A stretch of 64,000 nucleotides of DNA from Betaproteobacteria bacterium (lineage in GTDB: Bacteria; Pseudomonadota; Gammaproteobacteria; Burkholderiales; Thiobacillaceae), in NCBI GenBank assembly GCA_016219425.1, contig JACRNB010000011.1, positions 124,001-188,000 on the forward strand, read 5' to 3'. The notes beneath the pieces were generated by a model, which worked only from the letters and a program-made list of their open reading frames with translations, ran no database searches and was not told the origin of the DNA. A program made the translations under genes and the position numbers. Positions within the stretch are counted from its first letter, which is position 1. Every line of letters starts with the position of its first letter. Below, one piece after another: positions 1 through 10,696 of the stretch.

Positions 1-1
1 C

Positions 2-100
2 GCCGATGTCGTAACCGAACCCAACCGCCGCGACGCCTTTCTGGCCGTCGCCCCGCAGACCGAGGCCGGTCTGTATCTGGTGCCCAAAGTAATCGAATAA
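2..100 (+). CDS. gatC: Asp/Glu-tRNA amidotransferase subunit C, C-terminal fragment (5' end outside window)
   Basis: Reads [32 protein letters not shown], typical GatC C-terminus, directly upstream of gatA. Confidence 0.85.
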   Translation, partial: ADVVTEPNRRDAFLAVAPQTEAGLYLVPKVIE

Positions 101-134
101 CGCGCCGGGAGCCGAAGCTCCCGCCTGCCCCGCC

Positions 135-1595
135 ATGACCCATACCCTCAAACATCTCTCCACCCTGCTCGCCCAGGGCCAGGCCTCCAGCGTCGAGCTG
201 TGCCAGGACTATCTGGCGCGCATCCAGCGTCTGAATCCGACGCTCAACGCTTTCATCACCGTGGACCCGGCCCGCACCCTGGCCGAGGCCGCCGCCGCCG
301 ATGCGCGCCGCGCCGCCGGCAATGCCGGTGCGCTCACCGGCGTCCCCATCGCGCACAAGGACATCTTCTGCGCCGAAGGCTGGCTCACCACCTGCGGCTC
401 CAGGATGCTGTCCAACTTCGTCTCGCCCTACGACGCGCACGTCATCGAGCAATTCAAGGCTGCGGGCATGCCCTGTCTGGGCAAGACCAATATGGACGAG
501 TTCGCCATGGGCTCCTCCAACGAGACTTCGTTTTTCGGCGCGGTAAAGAACCCCTGGGACGTGGCCCGCGTGCCCGGCGGTTCCTCCGGCGGCAGCGCCG
601 CCTGCGTGGCGGCGCGCCTTGCCCCGGCGGCCACCGGCACGGATACCGGCGGCTCCATCCGCCAGCCGGCGGCCCTGTGCGGCATCACCGGCCTGAAACC
701 CACCTACGGCGTGGTGTCGCGCTACGGCATGATCGCCTTCGCCTCCAGCCTGGACCAGGGCGGCCCCATGGCCCAGACCGCCGAAGATTGCGCCCTGCTG
801 CTCAACGTCATGGCCGGGTTCGATACGCGCGACTCCACCAGCCTGGAGCGGGAGAAAGAGGAGTACGCGCGCGCGTTGACCCAACCGAGCGCCCAACCCC
901 TGGCCGGCCTGCGCATCGGCCTGCCGCGCGAGTTTTTCGGCGCGGGGCTGAGCGGCGACACCGCCCAGGCCGTGGCAGCGGCCATCGCCCAATACCGCGC
1001 TCTGGGGGCGACCACCGTGGAGGTGGGCCTGCCCAACTCCAACCTGTCCGTGGCCGCCTACTATGTGCTGGCCCCGGCGGAGGCGTCTTCCAACCTGTCC
1101 CGCTTCGACGGCGTGCGCTACGGCTATCGCACCCCGGAGTACGCCGACCTCACCGACCTGTACGAGAAGACCCGCGCCGAAGGCTTCGGCGCCGAGGTGA
1201 AGCGCCGCATCATGATCGGCGCCTATGTGCTCTCGCACGGCTACTACGACGCCTACTACCTCCAGGCGCAAAAGCTGCGCCGCCTCATCGCCAACGACTT
1301 CGCCGCGGCATTCCAGCAGTGCGACGTGATCCTCGGCCCCACCGCCCCCACCACGGCGTTCAAGCTGGGCGAGAAGGCGGACGACCCGGTGCAGATGTAT
1401 CTCTCCGACATCTACACCATCGCCGTGAACCTGGCCGGCCTGCCCGGCATGTCGCTGCCCTGCGGCTTCGACGCAGGCGGTCTGCCCATCGGCATGCAGT
1501 TGATCGGTAACTACTTCAGCGAGGCGCGCATGTTGAACGTGGCGCACCAGTACCAATTGGCGACCGACTGGCACGCGCGGGCGCCGCAACTCTGA
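135..1595 (+). CDS. gatA: Asp-tRNA(Asn)/Glu-tRNA(Gln) amidotransferase subunit A
   Basis: Amidase signature [45 protein letters not shown]. Confidence 0.97.
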   Translation: MTHTLKHLSTLLAQGQASSVELCQDYLARIQRLNPTLNAFITVDPARTLAEAAAADARRAAGNAGALTGVPIAHKDIFCAEGWLTTCGSRMLSNFVSPYDAHVIEQFKAAGMPCLGKTNMDEFAMGSSNETSFFGAVKNPWDVARVPGGSSGGSAACVAARLAPAATGTDTGGSIRQPAALCGITGLKPTYGVVSRYGMIAFASSLDQGGPMAQTAEDCALLLNVMAGFDTRDSTSLEREKEEYARALTQPSAQPLAGLRIGLPREFFGAGLSGDTAQAVAAAIAQYRALGATTVEVGLPNSNLSVAAYYVLAPAEASSNLSRFDGVRYGYRTPEYADLTDLYEKTRAEGFGAEVKRRIMIGAYVLSHGYYDAYYLQAQKLRRLIANDFAAAFQQCDVILGPTAPTTAFKLGEKADDPVQMYLSDIYTIAVNLAGLPGMSLPCGFDAGGLPIGMQLIGNYFSEARMLNVAHQYQLATDWHARAPQL

Positions 1596-1607
1596 CGGGA
1601 GAACGCC

Positions 1608-2234
1608 ATGGGATTCGCACTGCGCAAGGACGAGCGGTATACGGTGGAGGACTACCTCACCTGGCCCGAGGACGGCCCGCGTTACGAGCTGATCGACGGC
1701 GTTCCCTATGAACTGAATGCGCCGGGGTATGAGCACCAGAGGGTGGTGGCGGCGCTGCACTACGAACTGGAATACCACAGGCGCGAGCGTCTCAAAGCCG
1801 GCGGCGGCGATGGCGGCCCGACCTGCGACATCCTGGAATCCCCCATCGATGTCGCCCTCTCCGACATCACCGTAGTGCAGCCCGATCTGATCGTGGTGTG
1901 CGACCCGTCCATCGTCGTGAATGGCGTGGTGCGCGGCGCGCCCGACCTGGTGGTGGAAGTCCTCTCCCCCAGCTCCGCCGCCAAGGACCGCAAACACAAA
2001 CGGCGCCTGTATGAAGCCGCCGGCGTGCCGCAATACCTGGTGATCGATCCGGCCTACCACTTCGTCGAGTCCTACCTTCTGGGCGCCGATGGCCGCTACC
2101 CGGAGCCGGACATCCTGGAGCCCGCCGACACACTCACGGTGCGCATCGCCCCCGGCTTCAGCCTCACCCTCTCCCAGCTCTTCGGCTGGACGCTGCCGCT
2201 GGAAGTGCGGCAGGAATACACACGCTACGGATAA
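1608..2234 (+). CDS. Uma2 family endonuclease-like protein (DUF820, PD-(D/E)XK superfamily)
   Basis: [21 protein letters not shown]...[37 protein letters not shown] pattern. Confidence 0.9.
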   Translation: MGFALRKDERYTVEDYLTWPEDGPRYELIDGVPYELNAPGYEHQRVVAALHYELEYHRRERLKAGGGDGGPTCDILESPIDVALSDITVVQPDLIVVCDPSIVVNGVVRGAPDLVVEVLSPSSAAKDRKHKRRLYEAAGVPQYLVIDPAYHFVESYLLGADGRYPEPDILEPADTLTVRIAPGFSLTLSQLFGWTLPLEVRQEYTRYG

Positions 2235-2238
2235 CGCC

Positions 2239-3672
2239 ATGCAATGGGAAACCGTCATCGGACTCGAAGTCCACACGCAACTGACGACGCAATCGAAGAT
2301 CTTCTCCGGCGCCAGCACCGCCTTTGGCGCGGAGCCCAACACCCAGGCCTGCCAGGTAGACATCGCCCTGCCCGGCGTGTTGCCGGTGCTGAACAAGGGG
2401 GCGGTGGAACGGGCCATCCGCTTTGGTCTGGCCATCGGCGCCAAGCTCAACCGCGTGAACGTCTTTGACCGCAAGAATTACTTCTACCCGGACCTGCCCA
2501 AGGGCTACCAGATCAGCCAGCTCGCGCTCCCCATCGTCGAAGGCGGCAGCCTGACGATCCGGGTTGGCGAGACGGAAAAAACCGTGCGTCTGACCCGCGC
2601 CCATCTGGAAGAAGACGCCGGCAAGTCGTTGCATGAAGATTTCCACGGCATGACGGGCATCGACCTCAACCGCGCCGGCACGCCGTTGCTGGAGATCGTG
2701 TCCGAACCGGACATGCGTTCCGCCGCCGAGGCGGTGGCCTACGCCAAGGCGCTGCACACCCTGGTGACCTGGATCGGCATCTGCGACGGCAACATGCAGG
2801 AGGGCAGCTTCCGCGTGGACGCCAACGTCTCCGTGCGCCCCAAGGGCCAGGCCGAGTTCGGCACGCGGCGCGAGATCAAGAACCTGAACTCCTTCCGCTT
2901 CCTGGAGCAGGCCATCAACTACGAGGTGCGCTGGCAGATCGAACAGATCGAGGACGGCCACCCCATCCGCCAGGCCACCGTGCTGTTCGACCCGGACACG
3001 GGCGAGACCCGCATGATGCGCAGCAAGGAAGACGCCCACGACTACCGCTACTTCCCCGACCCGGACCTGCTGCCGGTGCGGCTGGATGAGGACTGGATCG
3101 AGCAGGTGCGGGGCGGGATGCCGGAACTGCCTCAGGACAAGCAGGTGCGTTATCGGGATGTTTTCGGACTATCGGCCTACGACGCCTCCACCCTGACCGG
3201 CAGCCGGGCCATGGCCGAATATTTCGAGGCCGTCGCTGCCGCCCTGCCCCGGCCCGACCCGAAGCTGGCGGCAAACTGGGTCATGGGCGATCTCGCCGCA
3301 TCGCTCAACAAGGCGGAACTGGACATCGCCGCCAGCCGCATCAGCACCGCGCAACTCGCCGGCCTGCTGGCCCGCATTCAGGACGGCGTCCTGTCCGGCA
3401 AGCTGGCCAAGCAGGTGTTCGAGGTGATGTGGACGGAAGGCGGTGAACCGGATGCCATCATCGAAGCCAAGGGCCTCAAGCAGATGTCCGACTCCGGCGA
3501 GGTGGAACGCATCATCGACGCGGTGCTCGCTGCCAACGCCAAGTCTGTCGAGGAGTTCCGCGCCGGCAAGGAGAAGGCCTTCAACGCCCTGGTGGGTCAG
3601 GTGATGAAGGCCACCAAGGGCAAGGCCAATCCGGCCCAGGTGAACGAGTTGCTGCGCGCTCGGCTGGGGTAG
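2239..3672 (+). CDS. gatB: Asp/Glu-tRNA amidotransferase subunit B
   Basis: [26 protein letters not shown]...; start placed at 2239 inside longer ORF. Confidence 0.97.
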   Translation: MQWETVIGLEVHTQLTTQSKIFSGASTAFGAEPNTQACQVDIALPGVLPVLNKGAVERAIRFGLAIGAKLNRVNVFDRKNYFYPDLPKGYQISQLALPIVEGGSLTIRVGETEKTVRLTRAHLEEDAGKSLHEDFHGMTGIDLNRAGTPLLEIVSEPDMRSAAEAVAYAKALHTLVTWIGICDGNMQEGSFRVDANVSVRPKGQAEFGTRREIKNLNSFRFLEQAINYEVRWQIEQIEDGHPIRQATVLFDPDTGETRMMRSKEDAHDYRYFPDPDLLPVRLDEDWIEQVRGGMPELPQDKQVRYRDVFGLSAYDASTLTGSRAMAEYFEAVAAALPRPDPKLAANWVMGDLAASLNKAELDIAASRISTAQLAGLLARIQDGVLSGKLAKQVFEVMWTEGGEPDAIIEAKGLKQMSDSGEVERIIDAVLAANAKSVEEFRAGKEKAFNALVGQVMKATKGKANPAQVNELLRARLG

Positions 3673-3690
3673 AACAACCTCAGCGCGGGG

Positions 3691-4278
3691 TTAACGAACG
3701 CTTTTACCTGTGAGCTGGATGTAGCGCTGAACGTCGGAGTCGAAGCGGGCATTCATCTCCTTCAACTCGTGCTCCTGCTTGGCGATCAACTTGGTCAGCG
3801 AGTCGATCTCCACCTGCATTTCCTCGCTTTGCTTGCGCGCCGCCGGGTCGGTGGCCAGTTTCCCGCCGGTCAGCTTTTTCAGGGTTGAGTTCGCCTCTTC
3901 CAGGCGCGTTTGCAGGCTCTTGATCTTGTTGCCGGCCAACTGGTTGGACCGCATCCTCGCCTGGTTGATCTCCTCGGTATTGGCGTAGGTGGAGAGCAGC
4001 GCCCGGTCCCGCCGTTGCTGCGTGGCGGTGTGACGCAGCGCCTGTTCCTGCCGCTCGTTCTCTTCTTCCCGCTCTTCCGGAGTCATGGCGCCGCGCGTGT
4101 GCTCCTGAGTCACCCGCCCCTGCTTGTCCAACTCCCTGTGGCCTTTCCCGGTCTGTTGCGCCGGCAAGGTATCGCTGTAATGCACCTTGCCGCGCTCGTC
4201 CACCCAGCGGTAGGTCGGGGCGGCGACAGTCAGCAAGGGCGCTGCCAGCAAGATCCCGGCGAGGATCGTCCGTTTCAT
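3691..4278 (-). CDS. DUF4124 domain-containing periplasmic protein
   Basis: Signal peptide then YRWVDERGKVHYSDTLPA motif. Confidence 0.75.
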   Translation of the reverse strand: MKRTILAGILLAAPLLTVAAPTYRWVDERGKVHYSDTLPAQQTGKGHRELDKQGRVTQEHTRGAMTPEEREEENERQEQALRHTATQQRRDRALLSTYANTEEINQARMRSNQLAGNKIKSLQTRLEEANSTLKKLTGGKLATDPAARKQSEEMQVEIDSLTKLIAKQEHELKEMNARFDSDVQRYIQLTGKSVR

Positions 4279-4279
4279 G

Positions 4280-4927
4280 TCAGGTAAGTTGTATGCCATA
4301 TGCATCCCGATAACGCTGAATGGCCGCCAGGGTTGCACGCCATTCCTCCCGGCCCTGGAGGTAAGCGACCAGATCATTCAAGTTGATGATGCTGAGGACC
4401 GGCAGATCAAAATCCCGCGCCACTTCCTGCACGGCGGACAGTTCGCCCTGCCCCTTCTCCATGCGATCCAGCGCGATGGCCACGCCGCACGGAGTCGCGC
4501 CGGCCTGTCGGATCATCTCCACGGACTCGCGTACCGAGGTGCCGGCGGAAATCACGTCATCCACGATCAGGATGCGGCCCGACAGGGGGGCGCCCACAAG
4601 ATGACCGCCCTCGCCGTGATCCTTGGCTTCCTTGCGGTTGTAGGTAAAAGGAAGGTTGCGCCCCGCCGCCGCCAAGGCGATGGCAATACTGGAAACCAGG
4701 GGAATCCCCTTGTAAGCCGGCCCGAACAGACCATCAACACCCAGTCCGGAATCGAGTATGGTCCCCGCATAAAACTCCCCCAGACGCTTGAGGGCGAGGC
4801 CATCGTCAAACAAACCGGCATTGAAGAAATAGGGACTCAGACGCCCAGCCTTGGTCTTGAACTCACCGAACAGGAGCACCTTGCGGGCAATCGCGAAATC
4901 AAGAAATTCACTGGCAAGCTGGGACAT
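4280..4927 (-). CDS. pyrE: Orotate phosphoribosyltransferase
   Basis: PRTase motif [17 protein letters not shown] and PyrE N-terminus [21 protein letters not shown]. Confidence 0.95.
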   Translation of the reverse strand: MSQLASEFLDFAIARKVLLFGEFKTKAGRLSPYFFNAGLFDDGLALKRLGEFYAGTILDSGLGVDGLFGPAYKGIPLVSSIAIALAAAGRNLPFTYNRKEAKDHGEGGHLVGAPLSGRILIVDDVISAGTSVRESVEMIRQAGATPCGVAIALDRMEKGQGELSAVQEVARDFDLPVLSIINLNDLVAYLQGREEWRATLAAIQRYRDAYGIQLT

Positions 4928-5036
4928 GGCTATTGCGGGGTTCTTCCTGTCGATGGCGAATCTTATCAGGGGGGCGATGCGACCAAGCTCCGGCCAGCAG
5001 AGACGCGCATTCCATCGGGAATCAACAGGGGGAAAA

Positions 5037-5115
<79 letters not shown>

Positions 5116-5141
5116 ACTGGGGACCGACTTCCGAGCGGAAG

Positions 5142-6110
5142 TCAGAATTCGCGGGCTACCGCAAAGGCCGTCAATTCTAGCAAAGCCTCCTGGTATTGGC
5201 TATCCGGAAGCCCGTCCAGGGCCTGTCTTGCGAGTGCTGCTTCGGATTCCGCCTGCGCCCTGGCATGGTCCAGAGCGCCCGTTTTGCGCACGATGGCGAG
5301 GATGTCGTTGAACCCCCCCGCATCGCCCTGACGGATGGCTTCCCGGATCAACTCGGCATCCGCCACATCGGCATGCTTCATGGCGAAGATCAGTGGCATG
5401 GTGGGTTTCCCCTCTGCCAGATCATCGCCCACGTTCTTGCCGATGACATCGGTGTCACCCGAGTAATCCAGTACATCGTCGATCAACTGGAAAGCGGTTC
5501 CAAGGTGCATGCCGAAGCGTCCCAGCGCCTCTTCCTGTTCCGCCGACGCGCCGGAAACAATCGCGCCAAGACGCCCGGACGCCTCGAACAGCTTGGCAGT
5601 CTTGTAGCGAATCACGCGCAGATAGGCGCTTTCATCCACGTCCGGCTCGTTGCAGTTCATGAGTTGGAGGACTTCGCCCTCGGCGATGATGTTGGTGGCC
5701 TCGGACAACACTTCCATGACGTGCATGTTCCGCAGTGCAACCATCATCTGGAAGGCGCGGGAGTAGAGAAAATCCCCCACCAGGACGCTGGCCGCATTGC
5801 CGTACAAGGCGTTGGCCGTTTCACGTCCGCGCCGCAAATCGGAGGCGTCCACCACATCGTCATGCAGCAGTGTCGCGGTATGGATGAACTCAACCACCGC
5901 GGCAAGGGTGTGCTGGCCTGCCCCGTGATACCCCATGACTCCCGCCGACATCAGAACCAGCGCCGGACGCAGACGCTTGCCGCCGCCGTGGATGATGTAT
6001 TCGGAGACCTGGCGCACCAGCGCCACCTCGGAATGGAGACTGGCATGGATGACCCGATCCACTTCGGCCATGTCTTGGGCAATCAGAGTCTGGAACAGGA
6101 GCTTGGACAC
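5142..6110 (-). CDS. ispB: Octaprenyl/polyprenyl diphosphate synthase
   Basis: GGGKRLRPAL, LLHDDVVDASDLRRG, LIDDVLDYSGD motifs. Confidence 0.93.
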   Translation of the reverse strand: MSKLLFQTLIAQDMAEVDRVIHASLHSEVALVRQVSEYIIHGGGKRLRPALVLMSAGVMGYHGAGQHTLAAVVEFIHTATLLHDDVVDASDLRRGRETANALYGNAASVLVGDFLYSRAFQMMVALRNMHVMEVLSEATNIIAEGEVLQLMNCNEPDVDESAYLRVIRYKTAKLFEASGRLGAIVSGASAEQEEALGRFGMHLGTAFQLIDDVLDYSGDTDVIGKNVGDDLAEGKPTMPLIFAMKHADVADAELIREAIRQGDAGGFNDILAIVRKTGALDHARAQAESEAALARQALDGLPDSQYQEALLELTAFAVAREF

Positions 6111-6148
6111 AGCCTGGATGGGGGTTTCTGGTAACGGGTTATCTGGAT

Positions 6149-6224
<76 letters not shown>

Positions 6225-6418
6225 GCGGCGGCGAATTATACATATCCCCAGAGACGAATCCCCCGGCCTGCGCCCTCCCCGCAAGGGTAGTCATGCCTAC
6301 CCACAGTGGAGATGGGCGCACGAGATTAATAAAGAGGTTTGAATTACCTCATGACGTCCCCCCTGAAAAGACGTTACAAAGCCCCACCCAGGACCGGCCC
6401 GAACCGGAGGAGACGAGC

Positions 6419-8320
6419 ATGACCCACGCGGAATTCCATCGCCGTTCCATCGACGACCCCCAGGGTTTCTGGGGCGAGCAGGCCGCCCTGATCGACTGGC
6501 AGACGCCGCCCGCGCAAATCCTCGATTACTCCAACCCGCCCTTCCGCAAATGGTTCGTGGGCGGGACTACCAACCTGTGCCACAACGCGGTGGACCGCCA
6601 CCTCGCCGCCCGCGCTGACCAGGCCGCCATCCAGTACCTTTCCAGCGAGACCGGCGAGGCGCGCAGCTACACCTACGCCGAACTGCACCGCGAGGTGAAC
6701 CGCTGCGCCGCGGTGCTGCGCCACCTGGGGGTGAAGAAGGGCGAGCGCGTGGTGATCTACATGCCCATGGTGGCGGAGGCGGTGTTCTGCATGTTGGCCT
6801 GCGCGCGCCTGGGCGCGGTGCACTCCGTGGTGTTCGGCGGCTTCGCGGCGCACAACCTGGCCCTGCGCATCGACGACGCCAAACCCTGCCTGCTGATCTG
6901 CGCCGATGCCGGGATGCGCGGCGGCAAGCCTGTGCCCTACAAGCATCTGGTGGACGCGGCGATCAAGGAAGCGAAGTTCCCGCCGCCCAAGGTGCTGATC
7001 GTGGATCGCGGCCTGGACGCCGACATGCGCCTCGTGCCAGGCCGCGACGAAGACTATTGGGATCTGCGCGACGACTTCCGCGATGCCGAAGTGCCCGTCA
7101 CCTGGCTGGAAGCCAACGAACCCAGCTACATCCTCTACACCAGCGGCACCACCGGCAAACCGAAAGGCGTACAGCGCGACGTGGGCGGCTACGCCGTGGC
7201 CCTGGCCGCCTCCATGAAGTACATCTACGGCGCGGGGGATGGCAAAGGCGCGGGCGAGGCCATGTTCACCACCTCCGACATCGGCTGGGTGGTGGGCCAC
7301 AGCTACATCGTCTACGGCCCCCTGATCCACGGCATGACCACCATCGTCTACGAAGGCCTGCCGATCAAGCCGGACGCCGGCATCTGGTGGCGCATCGTGC
7401 AGGAGCACAAGGTCACCACCATGTTCTCCTCCCCCACCGCCATCCGCGTACTCAAGAAGCAAGACCCGGAGTGGTTGAAGAAATACGACATCTCCAGCCT
7501 GCGCTACCTGTTCATCGCCGGCGAGCCCCTGGACGAGCCCACCAGCCGCTGGATCAGCGACGGCCTGGGCGTGCCCGTCATCGACCACTACTGGCAGACC
7601 GAAACCGGCTGGGCCATGCTGACCCTGCTGCCGGGGATCGAGATGAAACCCGTGCGCTTCGGCTCCCCCGGCTTCCCCGCTTACGGCTTCAACATCCGCG
7701 TGGTGAACGAGCTCACCGGCGCGGACTGCGGCCCCAATGAAAAGGGCGTGCTGGCCGTCGTGCCGCCCCTGCCGCCGGGCTGCCTCACCACGGTCTGGGG
7801 CGACGACGACCGCTTCGTGAACTCCTACTTCGGCCAGTTCAAGGATCTGCTCTATTCCTCCAGCGACTGGGCGCTGCGGGATGCGGACGGCTACTTCTTC
7901 ATCCTGGGCCGCACCGATGACGTCATCAACACCGCCGGCCACCGCCTCGGCACGCGCGAGATCGAAGAGGCCCTGCAAGCCCACCCCGGCATTGCCGAAG
8001 TCGCCGTGGTGGGGGTGGCGGACGAACTCAAGGGCCAGGTTCCCATCGGCTTCTGCACCGTGAAAGACGTGAGCCGCATCGCCGACGCGGCAGGGCGGGA
8101 GCAGATGGCGCAGGAGTGCATCGCCAAGGTGGCGGAACTCCTGGGCGCGGTGGCCAAACCGCACCGGCTGTACTTTGTCAACAGCCTGCCCAAGACCCGC
8201 TCCGGCAAGCTGCTGCGCCGCTCCATCCAGGCCCTGGCGGAAGGCCGCGAGACCGGCGACCTTTCCACCCTGGACGACCCCAACTCGCTGGAGGAAATCC
8301 GCAAGGCGGTGGGCCGATGA
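6419..8320 (+). CDS. prpE: Propionyl-CoA synthetase
   Basis: Acyl-CoA synthetase motifs YILYTSGTTGKPKGVQRD, TRSGKLLRR; first gene of prp cluster. Confidence 0.92.
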   Translation: MTHAEFHRRSIDDPQGFWGEQAALIDWQTPPAQILDYSNPPFRKWFVGGTTNLCHNAVDRHLAARADQAAIQYLSSETGEARSYTYAELHREVNRCAAVLRHLGVKKGERVVIYMPMVAEAVFCMLACARLGAVHSVVFGGFAAHNLALRIDDAKPCLLICADAGMRGGKPVPYKHLVDAAIKEAKFPPPKVLIVDRGLDADMRLVPGRDEDYWDLRDDFRDAEVPVTWLEANEPSYILYTSGTTGKPKGVQRDVGGYAVALAASMKYIYGAGDGKGAGEAMFTTSDIGWVVGHSYIVYGPLIHGMTTIVYEGLPIKPDAGIWWRIVQEHKVTTMFSSPTAIRVLKKQDPEWLKKYDISSLRYLFIAGEPLDEPTSRWISDGLGVPVIDHYWQTETGWAMLTLLPGIEMKPVRFGSPGFPAYGFNIRVVNELTGADCGPNEKGVLAVVPPLPPGCLTTVWGDDDRFVNSYFGQFKDLLYSSSDWALRDADGYFFILGRTDDVINTAGHRLGTREIEEALQAHPGIAEVAVVGVADELKGQVPIGFCTVKDVSRIADAAGREQMAQECIAKVAELLGAVAKPHRLYFVNSLPKTRSGKLLRRSIQALAEGRETGDLSTLDDPNSLEEIRKAVGR

Positions 8321-8340
8321 CCCAACTACGATGATTCAAC

Positions 8341-8441
8341 TCCCCTCCCCCCTCGGGGGAGGGGCCGGGGGTGAGGGAGCAACGGTTGCCATGGTGACCG
8401 TTGCTCCCTCACCCCAGCCCTCTCCCGGTGGGAGAGGGAGC
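8341..8441. repeat. Paired GC-rich palindromic intergenic repeat (REP/BIME-like), copy 1
   Basis: Two arms around an internal aacggt..accgtt palindrome: tcccctcccccctcgggggaggggccgggggtgagggagc and gctccctcaccccagccctctcccggtgggagagggagc. Confidence 0.85.
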
Positions 8442-8458
8442 AAACCAGGAAGCGCACC

Positions 8459-9343
8459 ATGACAGCATCCCTCACCCCCGGCGCGAAATTCCGCGCCGCC
8501 GTCGCCGCCGAGCGGCCCCTCCAGGTGGTCGGCGCCATCAACGCCTACGCCGCCCTGCTGGCCGAGCACTCCGGTTTTCAGGCCCTCTACCTCTCGGGCG
8601 GCGGCGTCGCGGCCAGCTCCTGCGGCATCCCTGACTTAGGGATAACCACCCTGGAAGACGTGCTGGTGGACGCCCGCCGTATCACCGACGTCACGCCCCT
8701 GCCGCTGCTGGTGGACATCGACACCGGCTGGGGCGGGGCCTTCAACATCGCCCGCGCCGTGCGCGCCCTCACCCGCGCCGGGGTGGCGGCGGTGCACATC
8801 GAAGATCAGGTGATGCAGAAGCGCTGCGGCCACCGCCCCGGCAAGGCCATCGTCAGCCAGACCGAGATGGTGGACCGGGTGAAGGCGGCGGTGGACGCCC
8901 GCATCGACCCCGAGTTCGTCATCATGGCCCGCACCGACGCGCTCCAGGCCGAGGGCCTGCAGGCGGCCATCGACCGCGCCTGCGCCTGCGTGGAAGCCGG
9001 GGCGGACATGATCTTCCCCGAGGCCATGACCCAGTTGGATCAGTACGCCGCCTTCGCCAAGGCGGTACACGTGCCCATCCTCGCCAACATCACCGAGTTC
9101 GGCGCGACGCCGCTGTTCAGCGTGGACGAGCTGCGCGACGTGGGCGTAGGCCTGGCGCTCTACCCCCTCTCCGCCTTCCGCGCCATGGCCCAGGCGGCCC
9201 TGGGGGTATACGGCGCGATCCGCCAGGACGGCCACCAGAAGAACGTGCTGAACGTGATGCAGCCCCGCATGGAGCTGTACGAGCACCTGGGCTACCACGC
9301 GTTTGAACAGAAGCTGGATGCGCTGTTTGCCGAAGGCAAGTGA
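8459..9343 (+). CDS. prpB: 2-methylisocitrate lyase
   Basis: PEP mutase/ICL family: [36 protein letters not shown]. Confidence 0.95.
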   Translation: MTASLTPGAKFRAAVAAERPLQVVGAINAYAALLAEHSGFQALYLSGGGVAASSCGIPDLGITTLEDVLVDARRITDVTPLPLLVDIDTGWGGAFNIARAVRALTRAGVAAVHIEDQVMQKRCGHRPGKAIVSQTEMVDRVKAAVDARIDPEFVIMARTDALQAEGLQAAIDRACACVEAGADMIFPEAMTQLDQYAAFAKAVHVPILANITEFGATPLFSVDELRDVGVGLALYPLSAFRAMAQAALGVYGAIRQDGHQKNVLNVMQPRMELYEHLGYHAFEQKLDALFAEGK

Positions 9344-9346
9344 CCT

Positions 9347-9395
9347 GTAGCGCCGGCTTCCAGCCGGCAAGTTGCCGGCTGGAAGCCGGCGCTAC
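9347..9395. repeat. Perfect 24-bp inverted repeat with 1-nt centre
   Basis: gtagcgccggcttccagccggcaa-g-ttgccggctggaagccggcgctac. Confidence 0.9.
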
Positions 9396-9410
9396 GAACA
9401 AGGAGACACC

Positions 9411-10571
9411 ATGAACGAAGCCCCCGCCCCCAAGCCGAAGAAATCCGTCGCCCTGTCCGGCGTCGTCGCCGGCAACACCGCCCTGTGCACCGTGGGCCGC
9501 ACCGGCAACGACCTGCACTATCGCGGCTACGACATCCTCGACATCGCCGATGTGTGCGAATTCGAAGAAGTGGCCCACCTGCTCATCCACGGCCACTTTC
9601 CCAACCGGGAGGAGCTGAAGGCCTACAAGACCAGGCTGCAAGGCCTGCGCAGCCTGCCCACCGTGCTGAAGACGGTGCTGGAGCAACTGCCCGCCAGCGC
9701 GCACCCCATGGACGTGATGCGCACCGCCGTCTCGGTGCTGGGCTGCGTGCTGCCGGAAGAAGAAAAACAGCCCATCCTGGGCGCGCGCCACATCGCCGAC
9801 CGCCTCATCGCCAGCCTGGGTTCGGCCCTGGTGTACTGGTTCCATTTCAGCCAGAACGGTCGCCGTATCGAGGTGGAGACGGAGGACGACTCCATCGGCG
9901 GCCACTTCCTGCACCTGCTGCATGGCGCGCGTTTGCCAGATGGGCCGCCGGAGATCTGGGTGCGCGCCATGCACACCTCCCTGATCCTCTACGCCGAGCA
10001 CGAATTCAACGCCTCCACCTTCACCGGGCGCGTCATCGCCGGCACCGGCTCCGACATGTACTCCGCCATCACCGGCGCGATTGGCGCGTTGCGTGGACCC
10101 AAACACGGCGGGGCCAACGAGGCGGCCTTCGGCATCCAGAGCCGCTACGACACGGCGGACGAGGCCGAGGCCGACATCCGCGCGCGCGTGGCGAACAAGG
10201 AGGTCATCATCCGCCTCGGCCACCCGGTCTATACCATTGCCGCCCCGCGCAACGTGGTCATCAAGGCCGTGGCCAAGCGCCTGGCGGACCACAACGGCGA
10301 CCACAAGCTCTACAACGTGGCGGATCGGCTGGAGGCGGTAATGCGGGAGATCAAGAACATGTTCCCCAACCTGGATTGGTTCAGCTCCGTCAGCTACGCC
10401 ATGATGGGCGTGCCCACCGCCATGTTCACGCCGCTGTTCATCCTCTCGCGCACCACCGGCTGGGCCGCGCATGTGATCGAACAGCGTCTCGACGGCAAGA
10501 TCATCCGCCCCTCCGCCAACTACACCGGGCCGGAAGACCTGAAGTTCATCCCCATCGACCAACGCACCTGA
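9411..10571 (+). CDS. prpC: 2-methylcitrate synthase
   Basis: Citrate synthase family, [16 protein letters not shown]; position in prp cluster. Confidence 0.94.
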   Translation: MNEAPAPKPKKSVALSGVVAGNTALCTVGRTGNDLHYRGYDILDIADVCEFEEVAHLLIHGHFPNREELKAYKTRLQGLRSLPTVLKTVLEQLPASAHPMDVMRTAVSVLGCVLPEEEKQPILGARHIADRLIASLGSALVYWFHFSQNGRRIEVETEDDSIGGHFLHLLHGARLPDGPPEIWVRAMHTSLILYAEHEFNASTFTGRVIAGTGSDMYSAITGAIGALRGPKHGGANEAAFGIQSRYDTADEAEADIRARVANKEVIIRLGHPVYTIAAPRNVVIKAVAKRLADHNGDHKLYNVADRLEAVMREIKNMFPNLDWFSSVSYAMMGVPTAMFTPLFILSRTTGWAAHVIEQRLDGKIIRPSANYTGPEDLKFIPIDQRT

Positions 10572-10573
10572 TC

Positions 10574-10675
10574 ACTCCCCTCCCCCGCCGGGGGAGGGGC
10601 CGGGGGTGAGGGAGCCACGATTGCTATCGTGACGCAGCTCCCTCACCCCGGCCCTCTCCCGGTGGGAGAGGGAGC
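10574..10675. repeat. Paired GC-rich palindromic repeat (REP/BIME-like), copy 2
   Basis: Same two-arm architecture as 8341-8441. Confidence 0.85.
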
Positions 10676-10696
10676 AAACCTGAAAGGAACCCGCCC

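Noticed and set aside
6374-8164. 596-aa minus-strand ORF antisense to prpE
   Set aside because: Shadow ORF from third-position GC bias; no domain pattern.
9117-10562. 481-aa minus-strand ORF antisense to prpB/prpC
   Set aside because: Shadow ORF; it crosses the intergenic palindrome and has low-complexity composition.
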